Source of the DNA: Candidatus Nanopelagicales bacterium
GTDB lineage: Bacteria > Actinomycetota > Actinomycetes > S36-B12
Assembly: GCA_030726915.1 (NCBI GenBank)
Contig: JANRCR010000015.1
Location: 1-42,033 of the forward strand
DNA: 42,033 bases
Direction of reading: 5' to 3'
How positions within the stretch are numbered: the first letter of the stretch is position 1; each line of letters begins with the position of its first letter. The position numbers and the translations under genes are program-made. Under the pieces are notes generated by a model. It did not search any database, was not told the DNA's origin, and saw only the letters and a program-made list of their open reading frames with translations. Below are positions 34,237-42,033 of the stretch, in pieces.

Positions 34237-36921
34237 ATGGCGAGTCGTTCGAGCGCGCCCCCGCGCCGTACCCCGGAGACATCATCTCGTTCGAGTTCTG
34301 CGCGTCCGAGCTCATCGCGGGCTCCTCGCGGGGCGGTCAAGGCAAAACCAGCACGCTCATCCCCGGCAGAGGCGAAGGCCCGGCCCAAGGCGAGGGCTTC
34401 GGCGTCCGGCACCTCAAAGACCACGTCCACCCGGCCCCCCGCTCGCGCGGCGGCGCCGCGGACTCGATCACCCCGTCCCACTCGCGGTGGTGGTCCAGGA
34501 CCGCTCATTCGCGGTGGTCGGGCGTGCGGCCGCGCGGTTCGTGGGGTGTGGCTGGCGGTGGCAACGGCGATGGGGACCGCTGTGCGACGTGTCGGCCATG
34601 GGGCACGTGATCTCGACGATGTCCACCGCCGGGACGGATTGGGCCTGGTGTTTATTGCCCTGGCTGTCGTGGTGGCTGCGGCCGTGTGGTTTGGCGTGGA
34701 TGGTTGGTTCACCGTGGGACTCGGCACGATTGCGGGCTACCTGGTGGGCGCGTTCGAGATCGCGGTGCCGGTCGTGCTCCTCCTGCTTGCCTGGCGGACC
34801 CTGCGCCATCCGGACGACTACGTCACCAACGGTCGGCTCCTGGTCGGCGGATTGGCTCTGCTGTTGTCGGCCGCCGGCCTGTGGCATCTCGCCCAGGGTG
34901 TCCCGACCCCCAGCGATGGCTTTGATGCGCTGACCACCGGGACCGGGATCACCGGCTGGGTGGTGACGGCGCCCGTATCCGCGGCGCTGGGACCCGTGGT
35001 GACCGCAGTGTTGCTGAGCCTGCTCGGTGTCTTCGGCTTGCTGGTGCTCACCGCAACTCCGCTCATGGCTGTGCCGCAGGCCCTGCGGCGGGGTGCTGCC
35101 CACATCCTGCGCCCAGGGTCCGGATCACGATCTGAGTCAGACGATGCGCTCCTCGATTCCTACGAAGCCGATGAGGTCGACGGGTTCGTCGTGGACCCCG
35201 TGATGGAGGAGGAGTTCCTGGTGTCGGCGGCAGAGCCCACCGGCCCTACCCTCGGGCTGAGCGAGGCGGCGCGCGATATCGCGGATGCAGCTCGATTCGA
35301 AACCTCACCCCGGGATATCACAGAAGAGATTTCCATCATCCCCGGCGACAGCATCGCCGCGGCCGATGTCATACCCACGGACACGGCCACCCCGCCAGTA
35401 CAGGGGCCATCAGCGGATGGCGCGGGCACGCCGGTTCAATTGCCGCTCGATCGGGCGCTGGACTACCACTTGCCGGCGAGCACCACATTGAAGGCCGGTC
35501 CTGCAGCACGTGCGCGCACCAAGGCCAACGACGCGGTTGTCGCATCCCTGACGCAGGTGCTTGAGGAATTTGCCATCGATGCCCGTGTCACGGGATTCAC
35601 TCGCGGACCGACGGTCACCCGGTATGAGATCGAGCTCGGTCCGAGCGTCAAGGTCGAGCGAGTCACCGCGCTGAGTCGCAATATCTCCTATGCGGTGGCG
35701 AGTCCCGAGGTGCGCATCCTCAGCCCGATCCCCGGCAAGAGTGCAATCGGCATCGAGATCCCCAACCTTGATCGCGAACTCGTGAGTCTGGGAGATGTGC
35801 TGCGCTCGACAGTCGCGAGCGACGAGCACCATCCCATGATCGTCGGTCTGGGCAAGGACGTCGAGGGTGGCTATGTTGTGGCCAACCTCGCCAAGATGCC
35901 GCATCTCCTCGTCGCCGGTGCCACCGGCGCCGGCAAGTCCAGCTGCATCAACGCGATCATCACATCCATCCTGATGCGTGCAACGCCAGACGAGGTCCGC
36001 ATGATTCTCGTCGATCCCAAGCGCGTCGAGTTGACGGCGTACGAGGGGATTCCTCACCTGATCACGCCTATTATCACGCACCCCAAGAAGGCAGCGGATG
36101 CGCTGCAGTGGGTTGTCAAGGAGATGGACACCCGCTACGACGATCTGGCGCACTTCGGCTTCCGCCACATCGATGATTTCAACAAGGCCGTCCGCGCGGG
36201 CAAACTCACTCCTCCGCTCGGGAGTGAGCGCATCATGCGTCCCTATCCCTACCTCCTCATCATCGTTGATGAGCTGGCCGACCTCATGATGGTGGCCCCC
36301 CGTGACGTCGAGGATGCGATCGTGCGCATCACTCAACTCGCGAGAGCCGCGGGGATCCACCTGGTCCTGGCCACCCAACGACCCAGTGTCGATGTCGTCA
36401 CCGGCCTCATCAAGGCCAATGTTCCCAGCCGACTTTCTTTCGCGACCTCATCACTGGCGGATAGTCGCGTGATTCTTGACCAGGCCGGTGCTGAGAAACT
36501 CGTTGGACAGGGCGATGGCCTGTTCCTTCCCATGGGTGCGAGCAAGGCGCAGCGCATCCAGGGAGCCTTCGTCTCCGAGTCGGAGATTCGCACCCTGGTG
36601 CGTTTCACTCGTGAGCAGATGGATCCGGAGTATCGCGAGGATGTCGCCGCCCCGGTGGTGGCCGGCCGGGCCGTGGATGAGGACATCGGTGATGATCTCG
36701 ACCTGCTGTGTCAGGCTGCCGAACTCATTATCTCCACGCAGTTCGGGTCAACGTCCATGCTGCAGCGCAAGCTCCGCGTTGGCTTTGCCAAGGCGGGCCG
36801 GCTGATGGACTTGCTTGAGTCACGGGGAGTGGTCGGGCCGAGTGAGGGCTCCAAGGCGCGTGAGGTGCTGCTCACGGCCGACGGACTTCCCGGTTTCCTC
36901 ATGGACGTTCGCGGGGGCTGA
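34237..36921 (+). CDS. ftsK: DNA translocase FtsK/SpoIIIE
   Basis: Septal DNA pump that moves chromosome termini during division. The 894 residues have a basic Ser/Pro/Ala/Arg-rich disordered N-terminus (1 to about 105), four hydrophobic segments (about 135-153, 163-186, 201-218, 242-276), an acidic linker to about residue 415, and the motor domain. Walker A is GATGAGKSS near residue 563, Walker B is LLIIVDELADLMM, followed by LVLATQRPSVDVVTGLIKAN. The C-terminal gamma winged helix (QFGSTSMLQRKLRVGFAKAG) is the KOPS-type DNA-reading domain. Length is normal. The ATG has a TAGTCT hexamer six bases upstream. Confidence 0.97.
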   Translation: MASRSSAPPRRTPETSSRSSSARPSSSRAPRGAVKAKPARSSPAEAKARPKARASASGTSKTTSTRPPARAAAPRTRSPRPTRGGGPGPLIRGGRACGRAVRGVWLAVATAMGTAVRRVGHGARDLDDVHRRDGLGLVFIALAVVVAAAVWFGVDGWFTVGLGTIAGYLVGAFEIAVPVVLLLLAWRTLRHPDDYVTNGRLLVGGLALLLSAAGLWHLAQGVPTPSDGFDALTTGTGITGWVVTAPVSAALGPVVTAVLLSLLGVFGLLVLTATPLMAVPQALRRGAAHILRPGSGSRSESDDALLDSYEADEVDGFVVDPVMEEEFLVSAAEPTGPTLGLSEAARDIADAARFETSPRDITEEISIIPGDSIAAADVIPTDTATPPVQGPSADGAGTPVQLPLDRALDYHLPASTTLKAGPAARARTKANDAVVASLTQVLEEFAIDARVTGFTRGPTVTRYEIELGPSVKVERVTALSRNISYAVASPEVRILSPIPGKSAIGIEIPNLDRELVSLGDVLRSTVASDEHHPMIVGLGKDVEGGYVVANLAKMPHLLVAGATGAGKSSCINAIITSILMRATPDEVRMILVDPKRVELTAYEGIPHLITPIITHPKKAADALQWVVKEMDTRYDDLAHFGFRHIDDFNKAVRAGKLTPPLGSERIMRPYPYLLIIVDELADLMMVAPRDVEDAIVRITQLARAAGIHLVLATQRPSVDVVTGLIKANVPSRLSFATSSLADSRVILDQAGAEKLVGQGDGLFLPMGASKAQRIQGAFVSESEIRTLVRFTREQMDPEYREDVAAPVVAGRAVDEDIGDDLDLLCQAAELIISTQFGSTSMLQRKLRVGFAKAGRLMDLLESRGVVGPSEGSKAREVLLTADGLPGFLMDVRGG

Positions 36922-37000
36922 TCTGCGTCGCTGCTCTTCGGGGCGCACCGGGTCTGAGCCTGAGCGTTGGCCGCCCGTGACCTGACCGCGCCCTACTCTC

Positions 37001-37012
37001 TACCCTGGGGGA
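37001..37012 (+). promoter_or_regulatory. Leaderless-type -10 of rimO
   Basis: TACCCT at 37001-37006 ends six bases before the rimO GTG. GTGACC at 36977-36982 is a possible -35 at 18 bp. The intervening GGGGGA is too close to the start codon to act as a normal Shine-Dalgarno. Confidence 0.55.
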
Positions 37013-38341
37013 GTGAAGACACGCGTCTCGGTGGTGCGCTTGGGCTGTGCGCGCAACGATGTGGATGCCGATGAGCTCCAGGCGCGGCTCGTCGAGGGGG
37101 GTCTTGACGTCCGCGATGACCCGGAGGGCGCCGAGGTTGTGCTCGTCAACACCTGCGGTTTCATCGCCTCGGCCAAAAAGGACTCCATCGATACCATCCT
37201 GGCGGCCGCCGACACCGGTGCTCGTGTCGTTGTCACCGGATGCCTCGCGGAGAGATACGGCAATGAACTCGCTGATTCGCTTCCGGAGGCGGCTGCCGTA
37301 TTGAGTTTTGACGACTATGGCGAGATTGCCGATCGGGTACGTCGGGTCGCTGACGGCGAGTCCCTTCCGGTGCACACTCCTGCCGATAGGCGTCGGCTTC
37401 TCCCTCTCGCCCCCGTTGACCGTTCGTCCTCCGGGGTCCCCGGGCATGCTGGCCTGGCTCGGATCGTGACGGGGCCCGTCATGGCGGTAAAGCTCGCTTC
37501 CGGGTGCGATAGGAGGTGCACGTTCTGCGCGATCCCGTCCTTTCGAGGTTCGTTTGTGAGCAGGCGGCCGGAGGATGTCATCGGAGAGATCGCCGACCTC
37601 GCCGATGCGGGAGTGCGCGAGGTGGTGCTCGTCAGCGAGAATTCGACGTCGTACGGGAAGGATCTGGGCGACATCCGCATGCTGGAGCGCCTCCTCCCCG
37701 CATTAGGCAAGGTGCCGGGCATCGTGCGAGTGCGCGCGAGTTATCTTCAACCAGCTGAGATGCGACCTGGTCTTGCTGAGGTCATCGCACAAACCCCCGG
37801 AGTCGCACCGTACTTCGATCTGTCATTCCAGCATGCGAGCCCGCGCATCCTCAGGCGTATGCGCCGTTTCGGCGGGTCGGATGACTTTCTCGGCCTGCTC
37901 AGTGGCATCCGGGGCCATGCACCGAATGCCGGCGTGCGCACCAATGTCATTGTCGGATTCCCGGGCGAGACCGAGGCTGATCTGGAGGAGCTAGCAGACT
38001 TCCTGGCGCAGGCGGCCATGGACGCTGTCGGTGTCTTCGGATACTCCGATGAGGAAGGCACCGAGGCCATCGGCCTGGATGGGCATCTCCCCGAGGATGA
38101 GATTGATCGGCGTGTCGCGCATATCTGTGCGCTGGTGGATGAACTCACCCTTGAGCGTGCAACGCGGCGAATCGGCGAGCATGTTGAGGTGATCATGGAG
38201 GAACCCGGTGTCGGGCGCGCAGCCCATCAGGGGCCCGAGGATGGTGCCACGTTGATCGAGGAGGCCGGGGAGGTAGGCGACGTCGTCCGGGCGGTTGTCA
38301 CAGGTGTCGAGGGTGTTGATCTCGTGGCGGAGATCCGGTGA
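37013..38341 (+). CDS. rimO: Ribosomal protein S12 methylthiotransferase RimO
   Basis: Radical SAM enzyme that methylthiolates the conserved Asp of ribosomal protein S12. The 442 residues have the N-terminal MTTase domain ([35 protein letters not shown]), the radical SAM cluster motif CDRRCTFC at residues 165-172, the segment [20 protein letters not shown] and a C-terminal TRAM domain. The Asn in place of Ser in the CxRNxVD motif is common for RimO and separates it from MiaB. The start is GTG 37013. The TGA overlaps the pgsA GTG by 4 bp. Confidence 0.95.
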   Translation: MKTRVSVVRLGCARNDVDADELQARLVEGGLDVRDDPEGAEVVLVNTCGFIASAKKDSIDTILAAADTGARVVVTGCLAERYGNELADSLPEAAAVLSFDDYGEIADRVRRVADGESLPVHTPADRRRLLPLAPVDRSSSGVPGHAGLARIVTGPVMAVKLASGCDRRCTFCAIPSFRGSFVSRRPEDVIGEIADLADAGVREVVLVSENSTSYGKDLGDIRMLERLLPALGKVPGIVRVRASYLQPAEMRPGLAEVIAQTPGVAPYFDLSFQHASPRILRRMRRFGGSDDFLGLLSGIRGHAPNAGVRTNVIVGFPGETEADLEELADFLAQAAMDAVGVFGYSDEEGTEAIGLDGHLPEDEIDRRVAHICALVDELTLERATRRIGEHVEVIMEEPGVGRAAHQGPEDGATLIEEAGEVGDVVRAVVTGVEGVDLVAEIR

Positions 38342-38931
38342 GGCCACCCCCACCGGATCACGTCGGTGATCCCGTTGGGACGTCACGGTGGGCAACCCTG
38401 CCTAACCTGCTCACACTGATTCGCCTCCTCCTCGTTCCCGTCCTGGGTGTGCTGCTCCTGGCCGACGATGGCGCAGATGCAGGACTGCGCTGGTGGGCTA
38501 TGGCCGTCTTCATCGTGGCGGCCCTCACCGACCTCGCCGATGGGGAGATCGCGCGACGTAGCGGCACCATCACGAATCTCGGCAAGATCGCCGATCCGGT
38601 CGCGGACAAGGCGTTGACGGGTGTTGCCCTGATTGGCCTGTCGATCCTCGGCGACCTGCCCTGGTGGGTGACCATCGTGATTCTTGCGCGCGAGGTTGCT
38701 GTCACCATTCTGCGCTTTGCTGTCATCCGTCACGGTGTCATCCCAGCATCGCGCGGTGGCAAGGCCAAGACGGTTGCTCAAGTAGTGGCGATCGGTCTCT
38801 ACCTTGCACCCCTGCCGGATGCTTTTGATGCTGTGCGCGTGGCCGCCATGGCGATCGCGGTGATTCTCACACTCGTGACCGGGGTCGACTACGCAGTGCA
38901 AGCGCGTCGACTCATGCGTGCGGCTCGATGA
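38338..38931 (+). CDS. pgsA: CDP-diacylglycerol-glycerol-3-phosphate 3-phosphatidyltransferase
   Basis: Membrane enzyme of phosphatidylglycerol synthesis. The 197 residues contain the complete CDP-alcohol phosphotransferase motif D65-x2-D68-G69-x2-A72-R73-x8-G82-x3-D86-x3-D90 and about five membrane segments (for example [17 protein letters not shown] and [13 protein letters not shown]). The GTG start overlaps the rimO stop (GTGA); the stop overlaps the pncC ATG (ATGA). The rimO-pgsA-pncC-clgR order is typical for actinobacteria. The PgsA assignment, not a related synthase, rests on this context. Confidence 0.93.
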   Translation: MRPPPPDHVGDPVGTSRWATLPNLLTLIRLLLVPVLGVLLLADDGADAGLRWWAMAVFIVAALTDLADGEIARRSGTITNLGKIADPVADKALTGVALIGLSILGDLPWWVTIVILAREVAVTILRFAVIRHGVIPASRGGKAKTVAQVVAIGLYLAPLPDAFDAVRVAAMAIAVILTLVTGVDYAVQARRLMRAAR

Positions 38932-39446
38932 ACGCCGCGGACATCATCATCGCCCTGTCCATCCGTGGCCACACGGTTGCCACGGCCGAGAGCCTGACGG
39001 GCGGCCTATTGTGCGGCATCTTGACGTCCGTCCCCGGCGCCTCCGCCGTCGTGCGGGGCGGCGTGGTCGCCTACGCCGTCGATATCAAGGCGAATGTCCT
39101 CAACGTGGATGCCGAGCTGCTGGCCCGACACGGAGCTGTTGATCCCGTGGTGGCGGTCCACATGGCGGTCGGTGTGCGCCACCTTTTTGGGGCGACGTAC
39201 GGCGTGGCAACCACGGGGTCCGCTGGACCGGATCCGGACCCCGGCGGGACCCTCACAGGGCCCGTCCCGCCGGGCCGGGGATTCGTCGCGGTGGCCGGGC
39301 CGGACGGTGACGTGGTCATCGGCTTTGACCATCCCGACCGAGACCGTGAGGGGGTGCGGCAGGGGGCGATTGAGGCCGCCCTGACGGCCCTGCGCCGGTC
39401 GTTGGATGGCGTGCACGGCACCGACGACAGGCGTGCGTCAGGCTGA
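38928..39446 (+). CDS. pncC: Nicotinamide-nucleotide amidohydrolase (CinA C-terminal family)
   Basis: A 172-residue stand-alone CinA C-terminal domain. The motif ATAESLTGG (residues 18-26) holds the likely catalytic Ser, followed by GASAVVRGGVVAYAVDIKAN and YGVATTGSAGPDPDPGG. Family members deamidate NMN to nicotinate mononucleotide in NAD recycling. It is coupled to pgsA by ATGA and followed by the clgR-like gene after 17 bp. The N-terminal CinA domain is absent, as is usual here. Confidence 0.92.
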   Translation: MNAADIIIALSIRGHTVATAESLTGGLLCGILTSVPGASAVVRGGVVAYAVDIKANVLNVDAELLARHGAVDPVVAVHMAVGVRHLFGATYGVATTGSAGPDPDPGGTLTGPVPPGRGFVAVAGPDGDVVIGFDHPDRDREGVRQGAIEAALTALRRSLDGVHGTDDRRASG

Positions 39447-39451
39447 CGGGG

Positions 39452-39463
39452 TAACCTCGGGAT
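39452..39463 (+). promoter_or_regulatory. Leaderless-type -10 of the clgR-like gene
   Basis: TAACCT at 39452-39457 ends six bases before the GTG at 39464. CGGGAT lies between and is not a useful Shine-Dalgarno. It sits directly after the pncC stop. Confidence 0.55.
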
Positions 39464-39724
39464 GTGATTGTGCTTCGTGAAGTCCTCGGTTCGGAGTTGC
39501 GTCGTGTCCGGTCGGCCCAGGGCCGCACCCTGCGCGATGTGTCCTCCTCCGCTGCGGTGTCCCTGGGCTACCTCTCCGAGGTCGAGCGTGGCGAGAAGGA
39601 AGCCTCCTCGGAGTTGCTGCTGTCCATTTGCGGAGCACTCCACGTGCGTCTATCGGATCTGTTGTTGACGGTGGCTGATCGCGTGTCCGAACTTGAGACG
39701 CCACCCATCGCACACGCTGCCTGA
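39464..39724 (+). CDS. clgR: ClgR-family transcriptional regulator
   Basis: An 86-residue XRE-type helix-turn-helix protein. The segment [20 protein letters not shown] and [20 protein letters not shown] match ClgR, the activator of clp protease and other stress genes in corynebacteria, mycobacteria and Streptomyces. Position after pgsA-pncC supports this; recA, often nearby, is not in the window. The chain ends in Ala-Ala (IAHAA), and a C-terminal Ala-Ala is reported as the ClpP degradation signal of Streptomyces ClgR. GTG 39464 is used; a GTG two codons later is possible. It is probably expressed from its own TAACCT promoter. Confidence 0.92.
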   Translation: MIVLREVLGSELRRVRSAQGRTLRDVSSSAAVSLGYLSEVERGEKEASSELLLSICGALHVRLSDLLLTVADRVSELETPPIAHAA

Positions 39725-39731
39725 TCACCCA

Positions 39732-40517
39732 TCACACGGTGGCCGGCTGGCAGTACGGACACCAGTAGGCGTCGCGCACGAATGTGCCGCTGGCCTGCTT
39801 GCCGAAGCGGATGCGGGTCCCGCATCGCAGGCACGGCCGCCCCGCGCGTCCATAGACGTAGTGTTGTGCCCGCAGATTCCCGGTGGAGGCTTGCGCCCCG
39901 CGACCGCGGTTGGCTCGCATGAGGTCCCGCCCGGTTGTCACCAGCGCGGGCAGCTCTGGGACACAGTGGAGCGGCGTCAGGGGTGCGATGCCGCGCAGAT
40001 ACAGAGTCTCGGTGACGTAGATGAGCCCAAACCCGGCAACAATGGACTGGTCCAGCAGCGCATCGCCGATGGCGCGATCAGGATGGGCGCGCAAGCGGTC
40101 CACGACATCCTCGATGTCGACGTTGTCGTCGAGGATGTCCGGACCGAGTGTGCCGAGGAGTCGCTCCACGCCGCTGGAGTCGAGTACGTCAACGACGGGC
40201 AGCCGATAACCCACGGCCTGCCACTGTTCGGTCGCAAGGACTGCTCGCACCTGCCAGTCGGGTCCGCCGCGCCATGTCCGACCGTGTCGATAGAGGTGCC
40301 ACGAGCCGTCCATGCGGAAGTGCGTATGCAGGGATAATGCGCCACTGAGTCGGAAGAGCAGGTGCTTGCCGTAGGACCGGACTCCCTCGACCGTGCGCCC
40401 CACCAGATCGACGGTTGCCAGTCGTGGGACCCGCAGGTCCGCGGTGGTGAGCACATCACCGGCGAGGCAGTCATCGAGCCGGCGAGCGGCCAGCCAGACC
40501 GTGTCTCCCTCAGGCAT
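39732..40517 (-). CDS. nei2: Endonuclease VIII-like DNA glycosylase (Nei2 type)
   Basis: Base-excision repair glycosylase/AP lyase for oxidised bases. The 261 residues start MPEGDTVWLAARRLDDCLAG; Pro2 is the catalytic nucleophile and Glu3 the acid. A helix-two-turn-helix region (LLDQSIVAGFGLIYVTETLY) and a C-terminal zinc finger with Cys near 229, 232, 253 and 256 (CLRCG ... CPYC) follow. PEGDTV marks a Nei-type rather than an Fpg-type enzyme. ATG 40517 is chosen since Pro2 must follow directly. The gene overlaps the upstream TauE gene by 8 bp and converges on clgR with seven bases between. Confidence 0.93.
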   Translation of the reverse strand: MPEGDTVWLAARRLDDCLAGDVLTTADLRVPRLATVDLVGRTVEGVRSYGKHLLFRLSGALSLHTHFRMDGSWHLYRHGRTWRGGPDWQVRAVLATEQWQAVGYRLPVVDVLDSSGVERLLGTLGPDILDDNVDIEDVVDRLRAHPDRAIGDALLDQSIVAGFGLIYVTETLYLRGIAPLTPLHCVPELPALVTTGRDLMRANRGRGAQASTGNLRAQHYVYGRAGRPCLRCGTRIRFGKQASGTFVRDAYWCPYCQPATV

Positions 40518-41412
40518 GCACCGATTCTGGACCCTCCGTGGCCGTCGGTGCCACCTCGCGGTCGCGGCGTACGGTCCGGACGACGAAAGCGATGGCAAGG
40601 AGGCCCATCGCCAGGAGCATGGCGTACGTCATCCACCAGACGGCGGCAGGAGCGTCGAGGGCGCCGAGGATGAGCCGGGCGTTGAGGAGGCAGATGAAGA
40701 CGCCGACGACGACGCCGAGGATCCGGGCGTTGAGGAAGCGGACCAGCATGGCCGCGAGGGGCGCCGCGATGATGCCACCGATGAGGAGGGCAATAACGAT
40801 GCCGAGGTCAATGCCCGAGGTGCCCAGACCGACGAAGAAGCCCAGGCTGGCCGATAGGGCGACGACAAATTCCGAAGTATTGACGGTGCCGATCACGCGC
40901 GCAGGTGAGAGGCGGCCGTCGGCCAGCAGCGTGGGAGTGGTGACGGGACCCCACCCGCCGCCCCCGGTAGCGTCGATGAACCCCCCGACCAGGCCGAGTG
41001 GCACGAGGAGACGCAGCCCCGGGGTGCCCGGCTTGCGGCGGGGAGCGCGGCCCATGACGAATCGCGCAACGATGTAGATGCCGAGGAGGAACAGCAGTGT
41101 TCCGGTGAAGGGCAGCGCAGCCTTGGTAGACAGATGGGACAGCAGCGTGGCGCCAACAAAGGCACCGATGGCGCCCGGCAGGGCAATACGTCGGACGCCG
41201 GACCAGTCGACATTGCCGTAGCGCTGATGGGCGATGCCGGAGGCGGCAGCGGTGCCGAGCTTGGCCAGGTGGACCGAAGCTGAGGCAAGGGCCGGACTCA
41301 AGCCCACCGCAATGAGAAGGGTCGATGAGGTGACTCCAAAGCCCATCCCCAGCGCGCCATCGATGAAGGACGCGCCGAAACCGGCGAGAGCAATGAAGAT
41401 GAGCGTATTCAC
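40510..41412 (-). CDS. TauE/SafE family membrane permease
   Basis: A 300-residue integral membrane protein with eight or so hydrophobic segments and the family's internal duplication: GFGASFIDGALGMGFGVTSS in the first half and GLVGGFIDATGGGGWGPVTT in the second. Family members export or import small sulfur-containing anions such as sulfite, sulfoacetate or thiosulfate. GTG 41412 is preceded by GGAGG; the track's 41580 start is too long. Upstream is a promoter (TTGTCA-17-TAGCAT) buried in a 37-bp palindrome, and next to that an Rrf2-type regulator gene. The context suggests control by sulfur or cysteine status, which is inference. Confidence 0.9.
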   Translation of the reverse strand: MNTLIFIALAGFGASFIDGALGMGFGVTSSTLLIAVGLSPALASASVHLAKLGTAAASGIAHQRYGNVDWSGVRRIALPGAIGAFVGATLLSHLSTKAALPFTGTLLFLLGIYIVARFVMGRAPRRKPGTPGLRLLVPLGLVGGFIDATGGGGWGPVTTPTLLADGRLSPARVIGTVNTSEFVVALSASLGFFVGLGTSGIDLGIVIALLIGGIIAAPLAAMLVRFLNARILGVVVGVFICLLNARLILGALDAPAAVWWMTYAMLLAMGLLAIAFVVRTVRRDREVAPTATEGPESVHA

Positions 41413-41434
41413 GGGGCCTCCGGGACCAGGGCTA

Positions 41435-41471
41435 GATGCTATTCTCACCTGACATAGGTGACAATAGCATC
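41435..41471 (-). promoter_or_regulatory. 37-bp palindromic operator overlapping the TauE promoter
   Basis: Arms GATGCTATTcTCACCT and AGGTGAcAATAGCATC are inverted repeats with 15 of 16 positions complementary around a five-base centre. On the minus strand they hold TTGTCA, 17 bp, TAGCAT, a good sigma-70-type promoter about 17 bp before the GGAGG of the TauE gene. By symmetry the plus strand shows TTCTCA-17-TAGCAT. It lies next to the Rrf2 gene, the obvious candidate ligand. Confidence 0.85.
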
Positions 41472-41512
41472 TCAGCGGCCCCGTGGTGGGCAGACATGCC
41501 AGCGGATCGCGC

Positions 41513-41962
41513 TCAGTGCCAGGCGGCGGGGTCTTGGGTGAGGCGGCGCACGCGCGCGGGGAGATGCCCGCTGACAACATCGGCCAGGGATACGGCCTCG
41601 AGGATTTGGCGCTCAGCCGCCCGCAGGGCGATGAGCACCTGGGGGAGCCCGGCGGCAGGCCCGGTGAAGTGGAGGTCTTCAGGTCGGGAGCCGGCCACGT
41701 CAGTCAGTGCACCGTCAACGGCGCGGATGACATCCGCGAGGCAGATGTCTGCGGCCGGTCGTCCCAGGGTCCAGCCGCCGTCGGGACCCCGACGTGCCCT
41801 CACGAGACCTGCCTTGCGAAGTTCTGCGAGGATCGCGCCCAGGTACGACGTGGGGATGTCCTGGCGTCGCGAGATTTCATCCGTCGTAACGGGACCATCG
41901 GGCGTAGCAGCGAGTTCGAGGGCTGCGCGGAGGGCGTAGTCGGTCCGTCCGGGCAATCGCAT
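41513..41962 (-). CDS. Rrf2 family transcriptional regulator
   Basis: A 149-residue regulator. The winged helix covers about residues 1-70 (RLPGRTDYALRAALELAATP, TSYLGAILAELRKAGLVRAR, RGPDGGWTLGRPAADICLAD) and a dimerisation helix follows. Only one Cys (in ADICLAD) is present, so the three-Cys Fe-S site of IscR and NsrR is missing; it resembles cluster-free CymR-type members, which sense cysteine metabolism with partner proteins. It lies 100 bp upstream of the TauE gene in the same direction. The ATG at 41962 has TATGCT six bases upstream and no Shine-Dalgarno. Confidence 0.92.
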   Translation of the reverse strand: MRLPGRTDYALRAALELAATPDGPVTTDEISRRQDIPTSYLGAILAELRKAGLVRARRGPDGGWTLGRPAADICLADVIRAVDGALTDVAGSRPEDLHFTGPAAGLPQVLIALRAAERQILEAVSLADVVSGHLPARVRRLTQDPAAWH

Positions 41963-41974
41963 GTGGTGAGCATA
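41963..41974 (-). promoter_or_regulatory. Leaderless-type -10 of the Rrf2 gene
   Basis: On the minus strand TATGCT (41969-41974) ends six bases before the ATG, with CACCAC between and no Shine-Dalgarno. This is the sixth case of this spacing in the window. Confidence 0.5.
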
Positions 41975-41989
41975 TGCCCGCCGGTGCGA

Positions 41990-42033
41990 CTAGGAGCGCA
42001 GTCGGAGACCACTCGGCGTGGACACAAAGCCCG
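41990..42033 (-). CDS. Possible 3' end of an upstream gene (partial)
   Basis: One minus-strand frame is open from the window edge to a TAG at 41990-41992 and would encode an end of the form GFVSTPSGLRLRS. It is too short to identify and may be chance. Confidence 0.25.
   Translation of the reverse strand, partial: GFVSTPSGLRLRS

Noticed and set aside
34237-34550. Low-complexity N-terminus of ftsK as a separate gene or contaminant
   Set aside because: It is continuous with the FtsK frame and such basic disordered leaders are normal in this family.

Overview
This window looks like a chromosomal segment from a high-G+C member of the Actinomycetota. The evidence is gene order (infB-rbfA-truB ... 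ribF-rpsO-pnp-M16 peptidase ... dapB ... thyX-dapA-rnj-ftsK-rimO-pgsA-pncC-clgR), frequent GTG starts, four-base ATGA/GTGA gene overlaps, a Gly/Pro/Arg-rich actinobacterial IF2 N-terminus and a ClgR-type regulator. I cannot name the genus. Coding density is very high: the longest stretch without a gene is the 236-bp rpsO-pnp spacer. I see no tRNA, rRNA, CRISPR array, insertion sequence or integrase.

Layout. (1) 1-3537: translation genes infB (5' end cut by the window), rbfA and truB. (2) 3548-17490: an accessory surface-glycan block sitting between truB and ribF, which are usually close neighbours in this phylum. Its left arm runs leftward (two-domain glycosyltransferase, unrecognised coiled-coil protein, wecB). 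The middle runs rightward (glycosyltransferase, wecC, Wzm-like permease, Wzt-like ATPase, glycosyltransferase). Its right arm runs leftward again (three sulfotransferase-like genes, two of them paralogues). Together they suggest synthesis of a UDP-ManNAcA-type precursor, glycan assembly, ABC export and possibly sulfation. No initiating phosphoglycosyltransferase is present. (3) 17573-22636: ribF, rpsO, pnp and an M16 peptidase. (4) 22649-25437: a secreted alpha/beta-hydrolase-domain protein diverging from dapB and a small membrane/TPR-like gene. (5) 25469-30769: a leftward glpD-azlC-azlD-PH-domain operon diverging from an alkyl-DHAP-synthase-like flavoprotein, then a GNAT acetyltransferase. 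(6) 30833-39724: thyX, dapA, rnj, ftsK, rimO, pgsA, pncC and a clgR-like gene, many translationally coupled. (7) 39732-42033: nei2, a TauE/SafE permease and an Rrf2-family regulator, all leftward.

Regulation visible in the sequence. Six genes (dapB, dapA, ftsK, rimO, clgR-like, rrf2) have a TANNNT -10 hexamer ending exactly six bases before the start codon and no well-placed Shine-Dalgarno, which is the arrangement expected of leaderless transcripts. A 37-bp near-perfect palindrome covers the TauE promoter and is a strong operator candidate for the adjacent Rrf2 regulator. A perfect 10-bp inverted repeat lies in the divergent promoter region at the centre of the glycan block.

The most promising material for something new is the glycan block: its sulfotransferase trio, one member carrying a C-terminal membrane hairpin, a 523-residue protein I cannot assign, and a permease whose reading frame seems to begin at a non-canonical start codon. 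The TauE/Rrf2 operator is the clearest regulatory discovery.
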